Shown: positions 16,638 to 26,957 of the stretch, piece after piece | Numbering within the stretch: position 1 is the first letter of the stretch | Layout of the letters: every line of letters starts with the position of its first letter | Source of the DNA: Clostridiales bacterium | GTDB taxonomy: Bacteria > Bacillota > Clostridia > Saccharofermentanales > Saccharofermentanaceae | Reading direction: 5' to 3' | DNA: 64,000 nt | NCBI GenBank assembly: GCA_017964005.1 | Contig: JAGCSR010000014.1 | Span: 61,262 to 125,261, forward strand | The notes under the pieces: model-generated | Databases searched by the model: none | Told to the model about the DNA's origin: nothing | What the model saw: the letters and a program-made list of their open reading frames with translations, nothing else | Program-made: the position numbers and the translations under genes

Positions 16638-18914
16638 TTGAGCAATAACAAGAACATGCAGCGTTCCACGAGCCCCGTCAATCCGGAGAATTCCGCGTTG
16701 GCGGATGAATTGCGCCGCAATCTCAAGGGCAAGCCTACCACTGCGGGATTCAACAGGAGTCTCCCTCATGAGATCTTCGGGTTCCTCGGGGATATAGTAA
16801 AGATCTTCGTGGTGCTTCTCCTGTGCGTATCATTTGCCGCCGGCGGATTCGGCGCGGGAATGCTCTTAGGGTACGCCTCCACCGCAAAGCCCCTGTCGAT
16901 CGGAGATCTTACCACAGCCGACGAGACCCAGACTTCATTCGTATATGATTCCGAGGGCAAGGTAATATCCAAGCTTACCGGAACCGAGAATGTCGACAGG
17001 ATATATATTCCTTTCGGAGAAGTAAAGGATACCTACATAGACGAAGCCATAACATCCATTGAGGATGAGAGATTCTACGAGCATTCCGGGATCGATCTTC
17101 GAAGGATCGGAAGCGCCGTTCTGTCAGCGCTTGCCAACAGCGGTTCGGCAACTCACGGCGGATCCACCATAACCCAGCAGACTGTAAAGCTCATAAGCGG
17201 CCAGGACGAGCACTCCACCTCCCGTAAGGTTCAGGAATGGTTCTCCGCCATGTCTTTGGAACAGGAACTCTCCAAGGACGAGATAATGGAGCTTTATGTC
17301 AATCTTGCTCCCATGGGCAATAACTATGTGGGCATCCAGGCTGCCGCCCAGAATTACTTCGGCAAGAACGCATCCGAACTCAATCTGTCGGAATGCGCGC
17401 TCCTGGCAGGACTTCCCAAGAGTCCTTCCTACTATAACCCGATGAGGGAGACCGGACGCCGCAACGCCCTCCGAAGGATGAGGATCGTTCTCGGCAAGAT
17501 GTATGAACTCGGCAAGATCAATGAGGAAGAATACCGCGCGGCATTGAACAGTGACGTTAAGTTCAAGGTCAGGCAGAAGGATTCTTCCACCAAAGTTAAT
17601 TCCTACTTTGCGGAATACGCGATCTCCGAGGTTATCGCAGACATCGCAAAGGCCCGCGGAATATCCAAGAGCCTGGCATCATCCATCGTGTATAACCGCG
17701 GTTACCACATCTATACGACTTTGGAACCTCAGGTCCAGAGCATCCTCGATGAAGCATTCCAGAACAAGGAACTGTTCCAGAAGAAGCCTTCCAAGATAGA
17801 GAACTACCCGGAGAAGCCTAACGGCTCCATGGTCGTAGTCAATGTCAAGACCGGCGCCATCGCCGCTATGCAGGGAGGGTTCGGCGAGAAGACCATGAAC
17901 CTCTCCTTGAACCGCGCCACATCCTCTCACAGGAACCCCGGATCTTCCATAAAACCTCTATTGGATTACGGACCGGCGGTTGAACTTGGGCTTGTGGCCC
18001 CTTCAACGGTATTTATCGACCAGAAGGTATATCTTGATCCGCAGAATCCCAAGAAGGCATGGCCTAAGAACTACGAGAATAACTACATCGGTCCCCTTAC
18101 GGTAAGACAGGCCCTCGTCAAGTCGCGCAACACAGTCGCTGCAATGCTGTGGTACGAAGTCGGCGGCGATACTGCTCTTTGGTATCTGTCACAGAACGGT
18201 ATCGACAGGACCAAGGAAGGATCCTTCCCTTCACAGGCGGTAGGCGGATTTACGACCGGTATGACAACCCTTGAGATGGCAGGAGCATACGCAACCTTTG
18301 CAAACGGCGGAACGTATGTGGAACCTTATGCATATACCCAGGTCTTAGACAGTGACGGCAATGTCATTATCCTTGCAGACCCCACCAAGCATAAAGTATA
18401 TTCCGAAGAGACTTGTTTTCTGGTATCCGATATGCTCATGGGTGTCGTAACTTCCGGAACCCCTTCCAAGTTTGGCGGACAGATCAAGGGCCAGGACGGC
18501 GCCAAGATAAGCACTGCCGGCAAGACCGGTACGACTTCCGACAACAACGATAAATGGTTCTGCGGATTTACACCTTATTACGCGGCAGCAGTCTGGTACG
18601 GTTACGACAACAGATTAAGACAGACGGAGATAATCAAGGATGACTACCGCAACGCCGTCCATATATGGATGTACTGCATGAAGAAGATCCATGAGAACCT
18701 GCCGGGCGCCAAGTTCAACAAGCCCGAGTCCATCGTACAGGTCTCCGTATGTACCGAATCGGGAAGATACGCAACAGATGCCTGCAAAGCCGCAGGTACC
18801 GTTGTCTCGGATTATTTCGTATCGGGATCCGATCTTTGTCCTTCATCGGACAAGCCGTGCAAGACACATAAGGCGGAACCTTCCGTCACGCCTACTCCTG
18901 CGCCTGAAAATTAA
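16638..18914 (+). CDS. Class A penicillin-binding protein (PBP1A type)
   Basis: 758 aa bifunctional peptidoglycan synthase. Cytoplasmic N-terminus, one membrane helix (about 52-80), glycosyltransferase domain with SIEDERFYEHSGID (catalytic Glu), THGGSTITQQ and NLAPMG, then the transpeptidase domain with SSIK (nucleophile Ser, about residue 437), SRN and KTGTT. A short Thr/Pro tail (VTPTPAPEN) ends the protein. The start codon is TTG at 16638: AAGGGAG lies seven bases upstream and no ATG is better placed. Confidence 0.95.
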   Translation: MSNNKNMQRSTSPVNPENSALADELRRNLKGKPTTAGFNRSLPHEIFGFLGDIVKIFVVLLLCVSFAAGGFGAGMLLGYASTAKPLSIGDLTTADETQTSFVYDSEGKVISKLTGTENVDRIYIPFGEVKDTYIDEAITSIEDERFYEHSGIDLRRIGSAVLSALANSGSATHGGSTITQQTVKLISGQDEHSTSRKVQEWFSAMSLEQELSKDEIMELYVNLAPMGNNYVGIQAAAQNYFGKNASELNLSECALLAGLPKSPSYYNPMRETGRRNALRRMRIVLGKMYELGKINEEEYRAALNSDVKFKVRQKDSSTKVNSYFAEYAISEVIADIAKARGISKSLASSIVYNRGYHIYTTLEPQVQSILDEAFQNKELFQKKPSKIENYPEKPNGSMVVVNVKTGAIAAMQGGFGEKTMNLSLNRATSSHRNPGSSIKPLLDYGPAVELGLVAPSTVFIDQKVYLDPQNPKKAWPKNYENNYIGPLTVRQALVKSRNTVAAMLWYEVGGDTALWYLSQNGIDRTKEGSFPSQAVGGFTTGMTTLEMAGAYATFANGGTYVEPYAYTQVLDSDGNVIILADPTKHKVYSEETCFLVSDMLMGVVTSGTPSKFGGQIKGQDGAKISTAGKTGTTSDNNDKWFCGFTPYYAAAVWYGYDNRLRQTEIIKDDYRNAVHIWMYCMKKIHENLPGAKFNKPESIVQVSVCTESGRYATDACKAAGTVVSDYFVSGSDLCPSSDKPCKTHKAEPSVTPTPAPEN

Positions 18915-18926
18915 TTCGGAATATCG

Positions 18927-19757
18927 TTATTCGTCGACGGATGCTGCGGCAAAGAATGTTCCGACGTTATCCTGATCCAGGATCTTCTCCAATATCTGTG
19001 AATCGGAACCTTCCGCAATAACTCCGTTGATGCCTTTCTCGGTGGCGGTCTTCATTGCCATGATCTTGGTGGTCATGCCGCCGGTGCCGAGCCACGAGCC
19101 TTTGCCTGTGGTTATATCGTTCAATGTCTCTGTGAAGTCTTCAACATAGGAGATCCTCTTGGCATCAGGATTGTCCTTGGGGTTGGAATCGTAAAGACCG
19201 TCAACATCCGACAGGATTATAAGAAGATCGGCATTGGACAGAATAGATACCAGAGCGGACAATGTGTCGTTATCGCCGAATGTGCCGTTATGCATGATCT
19301 CGGATGTGGAGACGGAGTCGTTCTCGTTGATGATCGGGACTATCTTCTTCTCGATGAGAGCCTCGACGGTGTTCGTGATGTTGGATCTTGTCAGTTTATC
19401 CTGAAGGTCGTCTTTTGTAAGGAGGATCTGACCGCACTTATAACCGTACTCGGCGAAGACTCTGGCATAAGCGTTCATGAGCTCAACCTGGCCTACTGCG
19501 GCGATCGCCTGCTTCTCACGGGTGGTCTCGGGTCTGGAATCGAGATTGAGATATCCTATTCCCACTCCGATAGCGCCGGAAGACACCAGGATAACTTCCA
19601 TTCCGCGGTTCATAAGATCTGATATGGAACGCGCAAGACGCTCGATGTTATTCAGGTTCATCTTGCCATTATCGTAGGTCAAAGTGGACGTGCCTACTTT
19701 GACAACGATTCTTTTCGCGAAATTAACCGCAACTCTGGATCCGCCCTCGTAATTCAT
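18927..19757 (-). CDS. proB: Glutamate 5-kinase
   Basis: 276 aa. First step of proline synthesis, phosphorylation of glutamate. Amino-acid kinase fold with VVKVGTSTLT, VSSGAIGVG, INENDSVS, FGDNDTLSALV and GTGGMTTK. Only the kinase domain is present; the C-terminal PUA domain of the 367-aa E. coli enzyme is absent, as in several Gram-positive lineages. ATG at 19757 follows AAGGAGAAAGTG; 19 more codons upstream are open but lack a ribosome site. proA is not adjacent. Separated from alr by 76 bases holding a small hairpin. Confidence 0.92.
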   Translation of the reverse strand: MNYEGGSRVAVNFAKRIVVKVGTSTLTYDNGKMNLNNIERLARSISDLMNRGMEVILVSSGAIGVGIGYLNLDSRPETTREKQAIAAVGQVELMNAYARVFAEYGYKCGQILLTKDDLQDKLTRSNITNTVEALIEKKIVPIINENDSVSTSEIMHNGTFGDNDTLSALVSILSNADLLIILSDVDGLYDSNPKDNPDAKRISYVEDFTETLNDITTGKGSWLGTGGMTTKIMAMKTATEKGINGVIAEGSDSQILEKILDQDNVGTFFAAASVDE

Positions 19758-19803
19758 CACTTTCTCCTTAAGGCATATATAAAGCCCGAATAAGAATATA
19801 CTC

Positions 19804-19824
19804 TTCTTGCTCAAAATGCAAGAA
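19804..19824 (-). repeat. Small hairpin between alr and proB
   Basis: TTCTTGC and GCAAGAA separated by seven bases, in the 76-base gap. On the minus strand it is followed by an AT-rich stretch with only a weak T run. It may be a weak terminator or a processing site; a promoter for proB could overlap it. Confidence 0.35.
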
Positions 19825-19833
19825 AGTTATATA

Positions 19834-20982
19834 TCAGTCGTATTGCACTTTTCCGTCAGATATATATATCCTCTTGACGCGTTTGCCGACATCGCAGGTT
19901 ATCTCGTAATTGATGGTCCCGATATATGATGCCAGTTCATCCGTGGGGTTCCCTTCGCCGAATATCTGAACGATATCGCCCCGTTTTACATCGCTTCCCG
20001 TTACATCCGTCATGCACATATCCATGCAGACATTACCGATTATCGGGTACTTTGTCCCCTCGATATTCATCATGAAGCCGTTCGACAGTCTCCTGGAGAA
20101 CCCGTCCGCATAGCCTATCCCGATGGTCGCAACCTTTGTGGTCTTATTAGCGGTGAAGTGCCTGCCGTAGCTTACGGTGGCACCTTCGGGGATCTCTTTT
20201 ACAAAGATAACCTTGGCAAGCCAGGTCATTACGGGCTTAAGATCCGGCATCTTGTCCCTGTCGGGGCATCCTTCGGGATACATTCCGTAGAGGATAAGTC
20301 CTGCCCTTACCGTATCTTCGTGGAATCCCGGGAATCTGAATATCCCGGCGCTGTTGCATATATGGTGTCTTGCAAAGCTTATCCCTTTTGTTTCCAATCT
20401 CCCGATCTTCGCCCGAAAAGCTTCGTACTGCTTCTTCGTATATTCGTCATCGGAAGTATCCGATACTGCAAAGTGGGTGAAGATCCCTTCCGGGACTATC
20501 CCGGGAAGTCTGCAGATATCTGCGATGGTATCGTCTGAAGATTCATCCGCCTTAAATCCGATCCTTCCCATTCCCGTATCGATCTTGATGTGGATCTTAC
20601 ATTCCCTGCCCTGCTTTACGGCCTCTTCGGACAGGAGCTTGGCATCTTCTTCCGTAAAAACGGCCTGACCGATACCGTACTTGACTATATCTGCAAATCT
20701 CTCCTGAGGCGTGAACCCCAATATCATCATGGGTCTTGTAATACCGTTATCCGCCAGGTCCTTAGCCTCATCGACGGTCGCAAGACAGAATCCCGCAGCG
20801 CCTTCCTCTTCCAGGACTTTTGCAAGACGGACAGCACCATGCCCGTAAGCATCGGCCTTGACTACACAAAAAACATCAGTATCTGGAGACGTGCATGACT
20901 TTATCTGCCTGTAGTTATAACTTACGGCATCCAGATCTATCAGCACACATGATCTGTCAAAATGAATGTCTTTGTTCTGCAT
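19834..20982 (-). CDS. alr: Alanine racemase
   Basis: 382 aa. PLP-dependent interconversion of L- and D-alanine for peptidoglycan. PLP lysine in VVKADAYGHGA (about residue 43), the MGRIGF block, CMDMCMTDV and the second catalytic Tyr in ATVSYGRHF. Four bases separate it from the nnrD stop and there is no clear ribosome site, suggesting translational coupling. Confidence 0.94.
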   Translation of the reverse strand: MQNKDIHFDRSCVLIDLDAVSYNYRQIKSCTSPDTDVFCVVKADAYGHGAVRLAKVLEEEGAAGFCLATVDEAKDLADNGITRPMMILGFTPQERFADIVKYGIGQAVFTEEDAKLLSEEAVKQGRECKIHIKIDTGMGRIGFKADESSDDTIADICRLPGIVPEGIFTHFAVSDTSDDEYTKKQYEAFRAKIGRLETKGISFARHHICNSAGIFRFPGFHEDTVRAGLILYGMYPEGCPDRDKMPDLKPVMTWLAKVIFVKEIPEGATVSYGRHFTANKTTKVATIGIGYADGFSRRLSNGFMMNIEGTKYPIIGNVCMDMCMTDVTGSDVKRGDIVQIFGEGNPTDELASYIGTINYEITCDVGKRVKRIYISDGKVQYD

Positions 20983-20986
20983 CTTG

Positions 20987-21862
20987 TCAGAGGGCTTTGA
21001 GGATACCGTTCATCACTTCGGGAACAAATCCCGGAAGATCCGACGGCAGCATTGCCCTGACCCCTTTCTGTTCCGCGGCGAACTTCCCGCAGAGCGAATG
21101 AATATATACAGCAGATAAGGCGGCTTCCATCGGAGCCATACCCTGAGCATAAAGGCCTGTCATGAGTCCTGCCAGAACATCCCCGGATCCGCCTTTAGCC
21201 ATTCCGGAATTGCTTCCCTTGTTAACATAACAGACACCGTTCGGATCTGAGATAACAGTATCGCTGCCTTTAAGTACGAGAACGCACTTGTGCTCTTTTG
21301 CAAATGCTCCGCATCCTTCTTCACCGCATCGGACATCTTTGCCGCAAAGCCTTGCAAATTCTCCCGGGTGAGGAGTCAGGATCGCAGGATCCAGTCCTTT
21401 ATCGGCTCTTGCAGCTATCAGGGAAAGGTAGTGATCCTTATAGCAGGATATGATATTAAGAGCAGAAGCATCTATTACGACAGCTTTGGATTCCTGCAGG
21501 ACATAGGTCAGCGCAGACTTGATCTTCTCATCCCCGGCATCACATCCGGGTCCTATGAGACAGGCGGTTGCTTTCGCAAGTCCCGTCTTAAGAGATGATA
21601 CCGTATCCTTGATATCTTCTCCCAAAGATGATGTCAGGGCGCAGGGGCAGTTGATCTGAACAGGAAGGAGAGCTTCTTCTTCAGAAAGATATCTTACCAT
21701 CCCGACTCCGGATCTTAAGCAGCTTTCGGTTGCCAGGACTCCGGCACCCGTCATGTAGCGGCTTCCGGCAATGACAAGAGCCGTACCGAACGTACCCTTG
21801 TGACCTTCTTCATCCCTTGCGGGAATAAGTGATCTTACGATATCTGCCGTAATCTCAATCAT
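20987..21862 (-). CDS. nnrD: ADP-dependent (S)-NAD(P)H-hydrate dehydratase
   Basis: 291 aa. Repairs hydrated NAD(P)H. Ribokinase-like fold: [15 protein letters not shown] near the N-terminus, [20 protein letters not shown] and the C-terminal [15 protein letters not shown]. This is the dehydratase domain alone, without the NnrE epimerase domain to which it is often fused. Start ATG at 21862 overlaps the end of metA by eight bases; a longer frame is open but would run further into metA. Confidence 0.9.
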   Translation of the reverse strand: MIEITADIVRSLIPARDEEGHKGTFGTALVIAGSRYMTGAGVLATESCLRSGVGMVRYLSEEEALLPVQINCPCALTSSLGEDIKDTVSSLKTGLAKATACLIGPGCDAGDEKIKSALTYVLQESKAVVIDASALNIISCYKDHYLSLIAARADKGLDPAILTPHPGEFARLCGKDVRCGEEGCGAFAKEHKCVLVLKGSDTVISDPNGVCYVNKGSNSGMAKGGSGDVLAGLMTGLYAQGMAPMEAALSAVYIHSLCGKFAAEQKGVRAMLPSDLPGFVPEVMNGILKAL

Positions 21863-22826
21863 TACGCTCTTCGTCCCTTCCCGCGGCAATGTCGCCGGGC
21901 TTGATATTTTCGATAAGACCGATATCGAACGGTGTCTCCTGATATACATAGTAGTTAAGCCAATTGGTGTACATCAGGGTAGCAGAAGATCTCCACCTCA
22001 AGATGAATCCTTTGTCGGGATCATCGTCCACATAGTAGTTTACGGGAAGATAAGGATCGATCCCGGCAGCGGTGTCTCTCTTATACTCACGGTCCAGAGT
22101 ATCGGCATCGTATTCCGAATGACCGGTAATGAATATCTGTCTTCCGGTAAGATCGGATACGGCATATATGCCGCACTCCTCAGATTCTGACAGGATACGG
22201 AGATCGGAGACCTTGGCAATGTCATCGCGCCTTACTTCCGTATATCTTGAATGAGGAACATAGAATATATCGTCAAAGCCGCGGAAGAGCTTTACCGGAC
22301 GGCTGTATGTCATGCTGTGTTCGTAGATGCCGGATACCTTCCTGTCAAGCACATACTTGGGTATGCCGTAGTGGTAGTAAAGCCCTGCGAAAGCACCCCA
22401 GCAGAGATGCAAGGTGGAATAGACATGACTCTTGCTCCACTCCATTATCCTGCACAGTTCATCCCAGTAATCGACCTCCTCGAAAGGCATCTTCTCGATA
22501 GGAGCTCCCGTGATTATCATGCCGTCGAAAAACTGATCCGATATCTGATCGAATGTAAGATAGTACTTATTCAGATGAGACTGGCTCGTATGGCGGGATT
22601 CATGGGACGCCATACACATCAGCTCTATATCTACCTGGATAGGAGTGTTGGACAGAGCGCGCAGAAGCTGGGTCTCGGTAGTGATCTTGTCAGGCATGAG
22701 ATTTACGATCACTATCTTGATCGGTCTTATGTCCTGAGTCAGCGCGCGGGTCTCTTCCATAACGAAGATGCGCTCCTTCTCGAGAGTCGCACGTGCGGGA
22801 AGATTATTAGGTATTCTTATAGGCAT
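21855..22826 (-). CDS. metA: Homoserine O-acetyltransferase (MetA family)
   Basis: 323 aa. Activates homoserine for methionine synthesis. The family's catalytic Cys is residue 142 (LHLCWGA) and the HESRHT and ITGHSEYD blocks are present. Residue 111 is Glu (TGAPIE), the residue reported to give acetyl-CoA rather than succinyl-CoA specificity in this family, so the acetyltransferase is predicted. ATG behind AGGAGATAATAT. Confidence 0.92.
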   Translation of the reverse strand: MPIRIPNNLPARATLEKERIFVMEETRALTQDIRPIKIVIVNLMPDKITTETQLLRALSNTPIQVDIELMCMASHESRHTSQSHLNKYYLTFDQISDQFFDGMIITGAPIEKMPFEEVDYWDELCRIMEWSKSHVYSTLHLCWGAFAGLYYHYGIPKYVLDRKVSGIYEHSMTYSRPVKLFRGFDDIFYVPHSRYTEVRRDDIAKVSDLRILSESEECGIYAVSDLTGRQIFITGHSEYDADTLDREYKRDTAAGIDPYLPVNYYVDDDPDKGFILRWRSSATLMYTNWLNYYVYQETPFDIGLIENIKPGDIAAGRDEERND

Positions 22827-22855
22827 ATATTATCTCCTGGGTTCCGGGACTTTGT

Positions 22856-23866
22856 TTACGATCCGATGAATTCATTGAGGATGGACCGCTCCGGCACATG
22901 TGCCGGGTTGATGACGGGTATCATGTTCAGATGTTCTGTGAGTACTCCCGCTCTTGCCATTGCCTGCGACAGGTTGGCAAAGGGTTTGCCGGATGGTGAC
23001 TTCTCCAGGAATACATTCGGCTTGCAGGTTCCTTTGTTGACCATATCCACTGCGATCCTTATATCGTTCAATGCCATCGGAGCGATTACCAGCGGCTCAT
23101 AGGCAAGGAACGAATTGATATGGTAATCTGCCGCTTCAAGATATTCGTCAACAAAATCCTCTTCGGATCTTTCGATCATGGGCCAGTAATCTATGGTTGC
23201 GATCGCATGAGCATCCCTGTGTCGGTTATCCCTTACGATCCTCCTGATCATCCTGATCTCACGGCTGTCCATGAGCTTGGAATCACAGAAGACGTTGCCG
23301 TAGGGCATGATGAATACTTTGGAACACATATCCCCGTCGATATTGCCCGATATCCTCTGGGACAGACCGTGAAGGCCTTCGACGACCAAAACACCGTCGG
23401 AAGGCAGAGTGATCGCAGAATCCGGCGATCCTTCTTCCTGAACACGGGTCATGAAGTTAAAGTGGGGCGGTATAACCGTCTTATGATCGAGTATATCCTT
23501 GATATCCTGTTCGCACCTGGGGATATCCAGAGCTTCTATGCTCTCGAAGTCCGGTCTTCCCTCTTTGTCACAGGGGGGATTGGAAATATTGTAATAGTCA
23601 TCCAAAGACAGGAAATGGGCGGTCCTGCCGCCTCTTGTTATACCGTCGGCAAGCCTCATGGTAAAAGTGGTCTTACCGGAAGAAGTGGGGCCGGATACGA
23701 AAATGGCTTTTATCTTGTTGTCCGAACAAATCTGTCCTACGATCTTATCGATCCTGGCAAGGAACGAAGCCTCTGATTCCTCCACGAACTTCGGCAGTTT
23801 TACCTGCCCCAGGTTCTCTTCCAACTCTTCTATCGTAATATCTGTCTTATCCTGTAATCGGGCCAT
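22856..23866 (-). CDS. Uridine kinase-like nucleoside kinase
   Basis: 336 aa. P-loop kinase of the phosphoribulokinase/uridine kinase family: GPTSSGKTTFT (about residues 59-69), SLDDYY, and the lid region RRIVRDNRHR. Members phosphorylate uridine/cytidine or a related compound. The 45-residue N-terminal extension is acidic and unlike E. coli Udk; in some Clostridia this kinase follows a threonyl-tRNA-synthetase-like domain, which is missing here. ATG behind GGAAGG. Confidence 0.8.
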   Translation of the reverse strand: MARLQDKTDITIEELEENLGQVKLPKFVEESEASFLARIDKIVGQICSDNKIKAIFVSGPTSSGKTTFTMRLADGITRGGRTAHFLSLDDYYNISNPPCDKEGRPDFESIEALDIPRCEQDIKDILDHKTVIPPHFNFMTRVQEEGSPDSAITLPSDGVLVVEGLHGLSQRISGNIDGDMCSKVFIMPYGNVFCDSKLMDSREIRMIRRIVRDNRHRDAHAIATIDYWPMIERSEEDFVDEYLEAADYHINSFLAYEPLVIAPMALNDIRIAVDMVNKGTCKPNVFLEKSPSGKPFANLSQAMARAGVLTEHLNMIPVINPAHVPERSILNEFIGS

Positions 23867-23881
23867 GCCGGGTTTCCTTCC

Positions 23882-24490
23882 TTATCTTCTGTTAGGTATG
23901 AATCTCTTTATGATAAGCGTATTGATCACCCAGTCATAACAGAACTGAAGCAGTCTGTACGCAAGATAGATCAAGCCCGGGATCACAACAGCCAGGACAG
24001 CTATCAGCAGGATGACAAGGAGAACATGAAGTCCGCCGGCCAGAACGCCGATAACCGTAGCAAAGGATCCGGTATTGGACGCGAACTTCTCGGTATAGTT
24101 CTCCAGTGTGTTGTTGAGATAATCTATGACAAAAGACTGCAGGTCTCCTGCACCGACGGTGATCCTGGATGATATAAGGCTTACCGTGAAGCTTACGACT
24201 ATAAAGCTCTTGATGAGCTTTTCGATCATGACAAGAGCCTTACCCCAGGCAGGCATCCTGTAATATCTCATGTTAATGAACGGACATGCGATGAACAGCA
24301 GACCGAAGATGACAAGCTGGACAGTCGAAAAATCCCCGAGCAGGAACAGAGGCCTTCCGGTCAGGTAGTAATAAAGAACCAGCGACTCCACGAAAAGACC
24401 GTAGATCACAAAAAGCGCAGTGTGCCTCCTGTTCTCAAAGTCGGTATCGCTCCATAATCTCCCGAGAAACAATCCTTCGAGATAATCCAT
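23882..24490 (-). CDS. Multi-pass membrane protein, unknown function
   Basis: 202 aa with about four hydrophobic helices (27-45, 53-70, 88-108, 145-180) and a basic tail (KRFIPNRR). No family recognised. ATG behind AAGGAG; 15 bases before the uridine-kinase-like gene. Confidence 0.55.
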   Translation of the reverse strand: MDYLEGLFLGRLWSDTDFENRRHTALFVIYGLFVESLVLYYYLTGRPLFLLGDFSTVQLVIFGLLFIACPFINMRYYRMPAWGKALVMIEKLIKSFIVVSFTVSLISSRITVGAGDLQSFVIDYLNNTLENYTEKFASNTGSFATVIGVLAGGLHVLLVILLIAVLAVVIPGLIYLAYRLLQFCYDWVINTLIIKRFIPNRR

Positions 24491-24535
24491 GCCGTCTCCT
24501 TTGTGTCCTTTCTCTTTATTCTCTTGCTCCGGTCA

Positions 24536-24946
24536 TTATCTCAGGGCAAAAGTCGTTCCTGTAGTCATCTCTATGAGAGAACGGAGTTCTTCCCATTTCC
24601 TGGGAAAGTTCTGCTCACATCCGGACTTTATGACCGTCTTGTCCGTAAACTCGATCTTCATCTTCCACGATCCGTGGGCATCCACCTTCATGCCGTACTT
24701 TTCGGTGTCACCTTCATTATATGCTTCCATCCATTCGATCACACCGAGTTTGGGAAGTTTCTCTTTGAGAAGATTGAACTTGTCGTCGTTTATGAGGATC
24801 GTGAAATTATTGTTCCACATATAGTTATCTCTCCACGACAGGACTTTCCTGCGGAAATCATACTTGACCCTGTAGCCCTCGTCAGTAAATGAGATGATCT
24901 CCACCTCAAATACGGCTATGTCATTGTATCTTTCCTTTGTGCTCAT
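24536..24946 (-). CDS. Small soluble protein, unknown function
   Basis: 136 aa, no signal peptide or membrane helix. Rich in Trp, Lys and beta-type alternation (VKYDFRRKVLSWRDNYMWNNN). It begins 16 bases after the propeller-protein gene, with AGGTTAAT before ATG. No family recognised; position suggests a partner of one of its membrane-associated neighbours. Confidence 0.55.
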   Translation of the reverse strand: MSTKERYNDIAVFEVEIISFTDEGYRVKYDFRRKVLSWRDNYMWNNNFTILINDDKFNLLKEKLPKLGVIEWMEAYNEGDTEKYGMKVDAHGSWKMKIEFTDKTVIKSGCEQNFPRKWEELRSLIEMTTGTTFALR

Positions 24947-24962
24947 ATTAACCTGCCGTCCG

Positions 24963-26837
24963 TCATGCTAACTTCAGACCGAATACCGATCCTGATGTGG
25001 TACCGATAACTGCCGTATTTCCCCAGACAACCGGTGATGCTTCAAAGCAGACACCGGCAGATGTCTTCCCTTCTGTCTTGAAGAGCCTGGACGTCTGGAT
25101 ATATGTAACTCTCTTACCGTTGGATGCATTCACAAGATGGATCTGCCCTATGCTGTCTCCGATCAGGATATATGCATTGCCTTCGGAATCATATATATCG
25201 ACCGGGGAACTGTACGAATAGATATTCATCTTATATTCCCAGACAACGGTACCGAGTGTCTTGTCGTATGCCACGAGTTTGTTTCCGCTCAAAAGTCCGT
25301 TGGTCATGCTGTAGGAGAAGATGACCAGATTGCCGATGGAACGCTTGCCGATAATGGGATTACCGAAGCATCCGCCGCTCTGGTCAGTCTCGGAAGTCTG
25401 ACCGTTATAAGTATAACATGACTCGGATGTCTGCCAAACGATCTCACCCGTCAGACCGTTGATCTTATAGATATATGCGGCTCCGTTGTACTCGCCGACC
25501 TGACCCTGATTATCAACCTCGCATCCTATGTAGACGAAAGGCACACCGTCTTCCTCATCGATGACCGGAGTCACATCGGAATCATCGCCGAGCTTGACGC
25601 ACCAGACCATCTTCATTGCATTGATATCAAGGCATATGAGATTCTGTGTATTGTCAACAAAATACCCGTAATTGCCGTAGAGGGCAATCGAACTCTCAAC
25701 TCCAAGATGCGACGCGGTATTGTCATTGAATATATACTTGTAAGCGCATACTTCGGGATTGAGGGTGATGGCGGATGATCCGGGAGAATAAACGGTATTG
25801 AGCTTCATCGTGTAGATAAGTCCGTTCTCGCAGGGCCAGATCAATGTGTCTGTCTCCCCCGACACGATCGGAGAAGAATCAAAGGCATGCCAACCTCCCC
25901 TGTACGCACCGTCATCGGTGCCTTCGTAGCTGTAAAGACAGAGGCCGTCCACAAGGGAATATATGTACATACCGAACTTGCCGTCTGCGGCATTATCGTC
26001 AGTCTGTCCGATGTAAAGAAGCGGATATCCTCTCGGATCCAGTGCGGGAGTTCCCTTGATCGATGCACCCACGTCAATGGGATCACGGGTAAACTCGCCA
26101 GTCTCAAGATCCATGAAGTAGACCTTGCCGTCAAGGGCAGCTGCGATAACTTCAACCAGTCCGCTCTTGGACTTGGCGGAATCCTTCATGTTCATGACAC
26201 TCTTCATGGAATCCGGCCATTGAACGACCAGAGGCTGACCGGTCCAGCGGAGGCCCTTCCATTCGAACTGCATGGTAGAAGCAAGCTTGGATCCGATATC
26301 CGAGAATTCCCAGGACTGTTCAACAGTTCCCTGCTTGATGTCCGTATATCCGAAGGATGCACAGTTGCGGAAATTGTTGCCCCTGAATGTGAATATACCG
26401 GGGACCTTCCCGTAATTGATGGGGTCTGTAAAGAATATCGGTTCTGCCCTCAGATACTCTTCTGTATCGGTTCCGCCCACCGTTACCGACTCAACAAGTC
26501 CTCTTGCCGCAGGATCAGCCGCGGGAACCACCTGAGCAGTCCCGTCGATTATCACTGAATTGGATGCCGGATACAACAGAGGGTTCTGGTGCTCTTCCAG
26601 AGGAGGAGCGGGCGTCGGTGTGGGAGATGCAACGGAGATAAAGGAACTTACTTCGCTTCCGTCGGGACTGGTAACTTTGTCCTGCGCGTTGTTTTTCTTG
26701 AAAAATACCACGGCCAGAACTGCCGTAAGGGTAACAAACAATACCGTGATGATCACGACGAGCATGACCTGTCCCTCGTTAGGATCGCGGGAAGGCTTAT
26801 AGTAGCTGTTATCAGGCTCTATGTACTGTTGTCTCAT
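24963..26837 (-). CDS. Membrane-anchored PQQ-like beta-propeller protein
   Basis: 624 aa. Short cytoplasmic N-terminus, one membrane helix (about 25-47), a Ser/Pro/Thr linker (SPTPTPAPP near 72-80), then a large extracellular domain with repeated Trp-bearing blades such as KMVWCVKLGDDSDVTPVID, GEIVWQTSES and GTVVWEYKM, typical of PQQ_2 / YVTN-like propellers. Probably a cell-surface binding or scaffold protein; no enzyme active site seen. First gene of a probable operon through proB, with a consensus-like promoter upstream. Confidence 0.78.
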   Translation of the reverse strand: MRQQYIEPDNSYYKPSRDPNEGQVMLVVIITVLFVTLTAVLAVVFFKKNNAQDKVTSPDGSEVSSFISVASPTPTPAPPLEEHQNPLLYPASNSVIIDGTAQVVPAADPAARGLVESVTVGGTDTEEYLRAEPIFFTDPINYGKVPGIFTFRGNNFRNCASFGYTDIKQGTVEQSWEFSDIGSKLASTMQFEWKGLRWTGQPLVVQWPDSMKSVMNMKDSAKSKSGLVEVIAAALDGKVYFMDLETGEFTRDPIDVGASIKGTPALDPRGYPLLYIGQTDDNAADGKFGMYIYSLVDGLCLYSYEGTDDGAYRGGWHAFDSSPIVSGETDTLIWPCENGLIYTMKLNTVYSPGSSAITLNPEVCAYKYIFNDNTASHLGVESSIALYGNYGYFVDNTQNLICLDINAMKMVWCVKLGDDSDVTPVIDEEDGVPFVYIGCEVDNQGQVGEYNGAAYIYKINGLTGEIVWQTSESCYTYNGQTSETDQSGGCFGNPIIGKRSIGNLVIFSYSMTNGLLSGNKLVAYDKTLGTVVWEYKMNIYSYSSPVDIYDSEGNAYILIGDSIGQIHLVNASNGKRVTYIQTSRLFKTEGKTSAGVCFEASPVVWGNTAVIGTTSGSVFGLKLA

Positions 26838-26892
26838 TTCTTGCGTTCTTTCCGTGCAATAATTGCGGGCTCAAGTCCGCGTATAATAGTGC

Positions 26893-26921
26893 ATTGTACC
26901 ACGCAAGGCCGAATTCCTCAA
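26893..26921 (-). promoter_or_regulatory. Promoter of the propeller-protein operon
   Basis: Minus strand TTGAGG, 17-base spacer, TACAAT (four and five matches to consensus). It sits between whiA and the propeller-protein gene, about 55 bases from its ATG, and starts the chain of genes to proB. Confidence 0.65.
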
Positions 26922-26957
26922 CAAATGACTTAATATAATATGCTTATTAGGCTGATA

